DNA of 64,000 nucleotides. It comes from Chitinivibrio alkaliphilus ACht1. Lineage in GTDB: Bacteria; Fibrobacterota; Chitinivibrionia; Chitinivibrionales; Chitinivibrionaceae. The stretch spans positions 1 to 64,000 of the forward strand of contig NZ_ASJR01000007.1 in assembly GCF_000474745.1 (NCBI RefSeq). Reading direction: 5' to 3'. The notes under the pieces are model-generated. The model worked only from the letters and a program-made list of their open reading frames with translations, searched no databases and had not been told where the DNA came from. This document shows positions 62,662-64,000 of the stretch, piece by piece. The translations under genes and the position numbers were made by a program. How positions within the stretch are numbered: the first letter of the stretch is position 1; each line of letters begins with the position of its first letter.

Positions 62662-64000
62662 CTACGTTTCTTTTCTTTGGGAGAAGACCTGTGCTTGGGC
62701 AGGATCTTTCTCAGGATAGTCACGGTTAAAGTGCAGGCCGCGACTCTCCCTTCGCTGTCTGGCCGCACGAATCACCAACTCTGCCACAATACCCATATTA
62801 CGTAATTCAAGCAGTGACGTGGTAATCTTTGTACGTTTGTAGAAATGTTCTATCTCTTCACGGAGGAGGATAATGCGTTTCAGGGCTCGCGTGAGTCGTT
62901 CGTTGGTACGTACAATCCCCACATAGTCGGACATGATCTTCTGAATTTCTGTTTTATTATGGGAGATAAGCACCCACTCTTCAGTATTTGCCGTATTTGA
63001 ATCATCCCATGGTGGAATCTCCTGCACTGGACAGCGTGGCTTCTGTTCTAAGGTTTCGCCAATAATTGTGGCAAAAACCCCTGCTTCAAGCAGAGAGTTT
63101 GAAGCTAGGCGATTGGCTCCGTGTACTCCGGTATACGCAGCTTCACCACAGGCAAAGAGGTTTTCTATTTCTGTCATGCCCGTATGGTTTGTGTGGATCC
63201 CTCCACAGGAGTAATGGGACGCAGGCACAACGGGAATAACATCGTGGGGGATGGAAATTCCCAGTTCTGTACATTTTGCAGAAATTTTTGGAAACCGCCG
63301 GGCCACACGAGCCGGGTCTTTGTCCAGTATTTCAAGGTAGACACAGGGAGAACCGGAGAGTTTCATTTCTCGGTCGATGGCGCGGGCCACGATATCTCGT
63401 GGAGCCAGCTCGCCCATGGGATGATAGGAGTGCATAAACTCCTCGCCATTACTGTTTAAAAGCCGTGCACCAAAACCGCGCACCGCTTCAGATATAAGAA
63501 AAGAGTGGGAGCGGGGGTGATAGAGAGTGGTTGGATGAAATTGGACAAACTCCATATTGGTAATAGCGCACCCAGCTCGCCATGCCGCGGCAATACCGTC
63601 TCCCGTGGCTACACTGGGATTGGTGGTATGTTCATAGATTTTTCCAATGCCCCCGGTGGCAATAATTGTCTGCCCTGCCACAGCGCGATGAAACTGTTTC
63701 TCCGAACGATCGTAGAGATAGGCGCCATAACAGCATTGCGGTTGCGTAAGACTGGTATGACGGTGGTGATCTGTAATAAGGTCAACGAGGGTGTGCCACG
63801 TAAGAATGGTAATTCCCGGTGTCTTTTGTACCTGCTCCGTCAGGGTTTCCTGAATGGTTTGGCCGGTATGGTCACGGGCATGGACAATTCGATGTACCCC
63901 ATGTCCGCCTTCCCGTCCCAGGGAAAGCCCGTGAGGTGCTGTAGATGAAGAATTCCTGGAGAAGGGTACGCCGTAGTCAAGCAACTCCTCTATCAAGGCT
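62662..64000 (-). CDS. nadB: L-aspartate oxidase, 5' end outside the window
   Basis: The frame is open to the window edge and lacks its N-terminal FAD-binding motif. The visible 446 residues show the succinate-dehydrogenase/fumarate-reductase flavoprotein fold: APHGLSLGREGGHGVHRIVHA, TGGIGKIYEHTTNPSVATGDG, EFVQFHPTTLY, the catalytic region SEAVRGFGARLLN, the active-site His/Arg segment VVPASHYSCGGIHT, and GANRLASNSLLEAGVFA. This matches NadB, which oxidises aspartate to iminoaspartate for NAD synthesis; under anaerobic conditions fumarate can serve as acceptor. The C-terminal helical domain (RTNERLTRALKRI, LLELRNMGIVAELVIRAA) is complete. Confidence 0.92.
   Translation of the reverse strand, partial: ALIEELLDYGVPFSRNSSSTAPHGLSLGREGGHGVHRIVHARDHTGQTIQETLTEQVQKTPGITILTWHTLVDLITDHHRHTSLTQPQCCYGAYLYDRSEKQFHRAVAGQTIIATGGIGKIYEHTTNPSVATGDGIAAAWRAGCAITNMEFVQFHPTTLYHPRSHSFLISEAVRGFGARLLNSNGEEFMHSYHPMGELAPRDIVARAIDREMKLSGSPCVYLEILDKDPARVARRFPKISAKCTELGISIPHDVIPVVPASHYSCGGIHTNHTGMTEIENLFACGEAAYTGVHGANRLASNSLLEAGVFATIIGETLEQKPRCPVQEIPPWDDSNTANTEEWVLISHNKTEIQKIMSDYVGIVRTNERLTRALKRIILLREEIEHFYKRTKITTSLLELRNMGIVAELVIRAARQRRESRGLHFNRDYPEKDPAQAQVFSQRKET

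Noticed and set aside
1-64000. CRISPR array, rRNA operon, prophage or complete insertion sequence
   Set aside because: No spaced direct repeats, rRNA signatures, phage structural genes or intact transposase were seen anywhere in the window.

Overview
The window is a gene-dense bacterial chromosome segment of moderate GC content. Most genes sit in short operons closed by rho-independent terminators. The gene content points to an anaerobic, Gram-negative, fermentative, motile bacterium: a trimeric NAD-linked [FeFe] hydrogenase, an outer-membrane assembly pair (TamB plus an Omp85 protein), CheD and a chemoreceptor, and a secreted GH8 glucanase whose C-terminal domain resembles type IX sorting domains. 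This set suggests Fibrobacterota (for example a Chitinivibrio-like lineage); that is inference, since no rRNA or other decisive marker is present.

Layout. 0-5.5 kb: an NtrC-type regulator, a radical SAM protein and a cupin on the minus strand, tRNA-His with its own promoter and terminator, a secreted protein, and class II fructose-bisphosphate aldolase. 5.5-12.7 kb (minus): trpB without trpA, a FlgM-like small protein, leuC-leuD, a papain-like hydrolase split by a frameshift at an A7 tract, and pnp. 13-17 kb (plus): two-subunit class I fumarase, a glycosyltransferase with a shifted 3' end, and a REC-HDOD protein. 17-19.3 kb (minus): cysteine desulfurase and ThiI. 19.5-22.6 kb: a nucleotide-transporter-like membrane protein with a HEAT-like tail plus a cyclic-nucleotide-binding protein. 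22.7-27.8 kb: the hydrogenase operon, behind a Rex-like operator. 27.8-37 kb: a lipase-like hydrolase, a PD-(D/E)XK Fe-S nuclease, the GH8 enzyme, exonuclease III, a frameshifted YHS protein, a PfkB kinase, YqeY, thioredoxin reductase, an HDOD protein and a CheD without its catalytic cysteine. 37-46.4 kb: a chemoreceptor, an S41 protease, a SurA/PpiD-like chaperone, gltX and glnS. 46.7-53.3 kb: tamB and an Omp85 gene split by a frameshift. 53.4-55.1 kb: a small degenerate integron. 55.1-64 kb: two trans-sulfuration PLP enzymes, an Ig-like lipoprotein, a TraB-family protein, a repeat lipoprotein, and nadB, which runs off the window.

The most notable region is 53.4-55.1 kb. A decayed tyrosine-recombinase N-terminus lies divergent from two minus-strand genes. 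The first gene's stop codon lies inside an attC-like imperfect palindrome, and its 5' boundary carries a GTTAGCG core that matches the inverse core of that attC. This is the architecture of an integron with gene cassettes; the first cassette encodes a probable PD-(D/E)XK nuclease.

A second theme is that four genes are broken by single-base frameshifts at or near homopolymer runs. Sequencing error, programmed or transcriptional slippage and real decay are all possible, and the sequence alone does not separate them.
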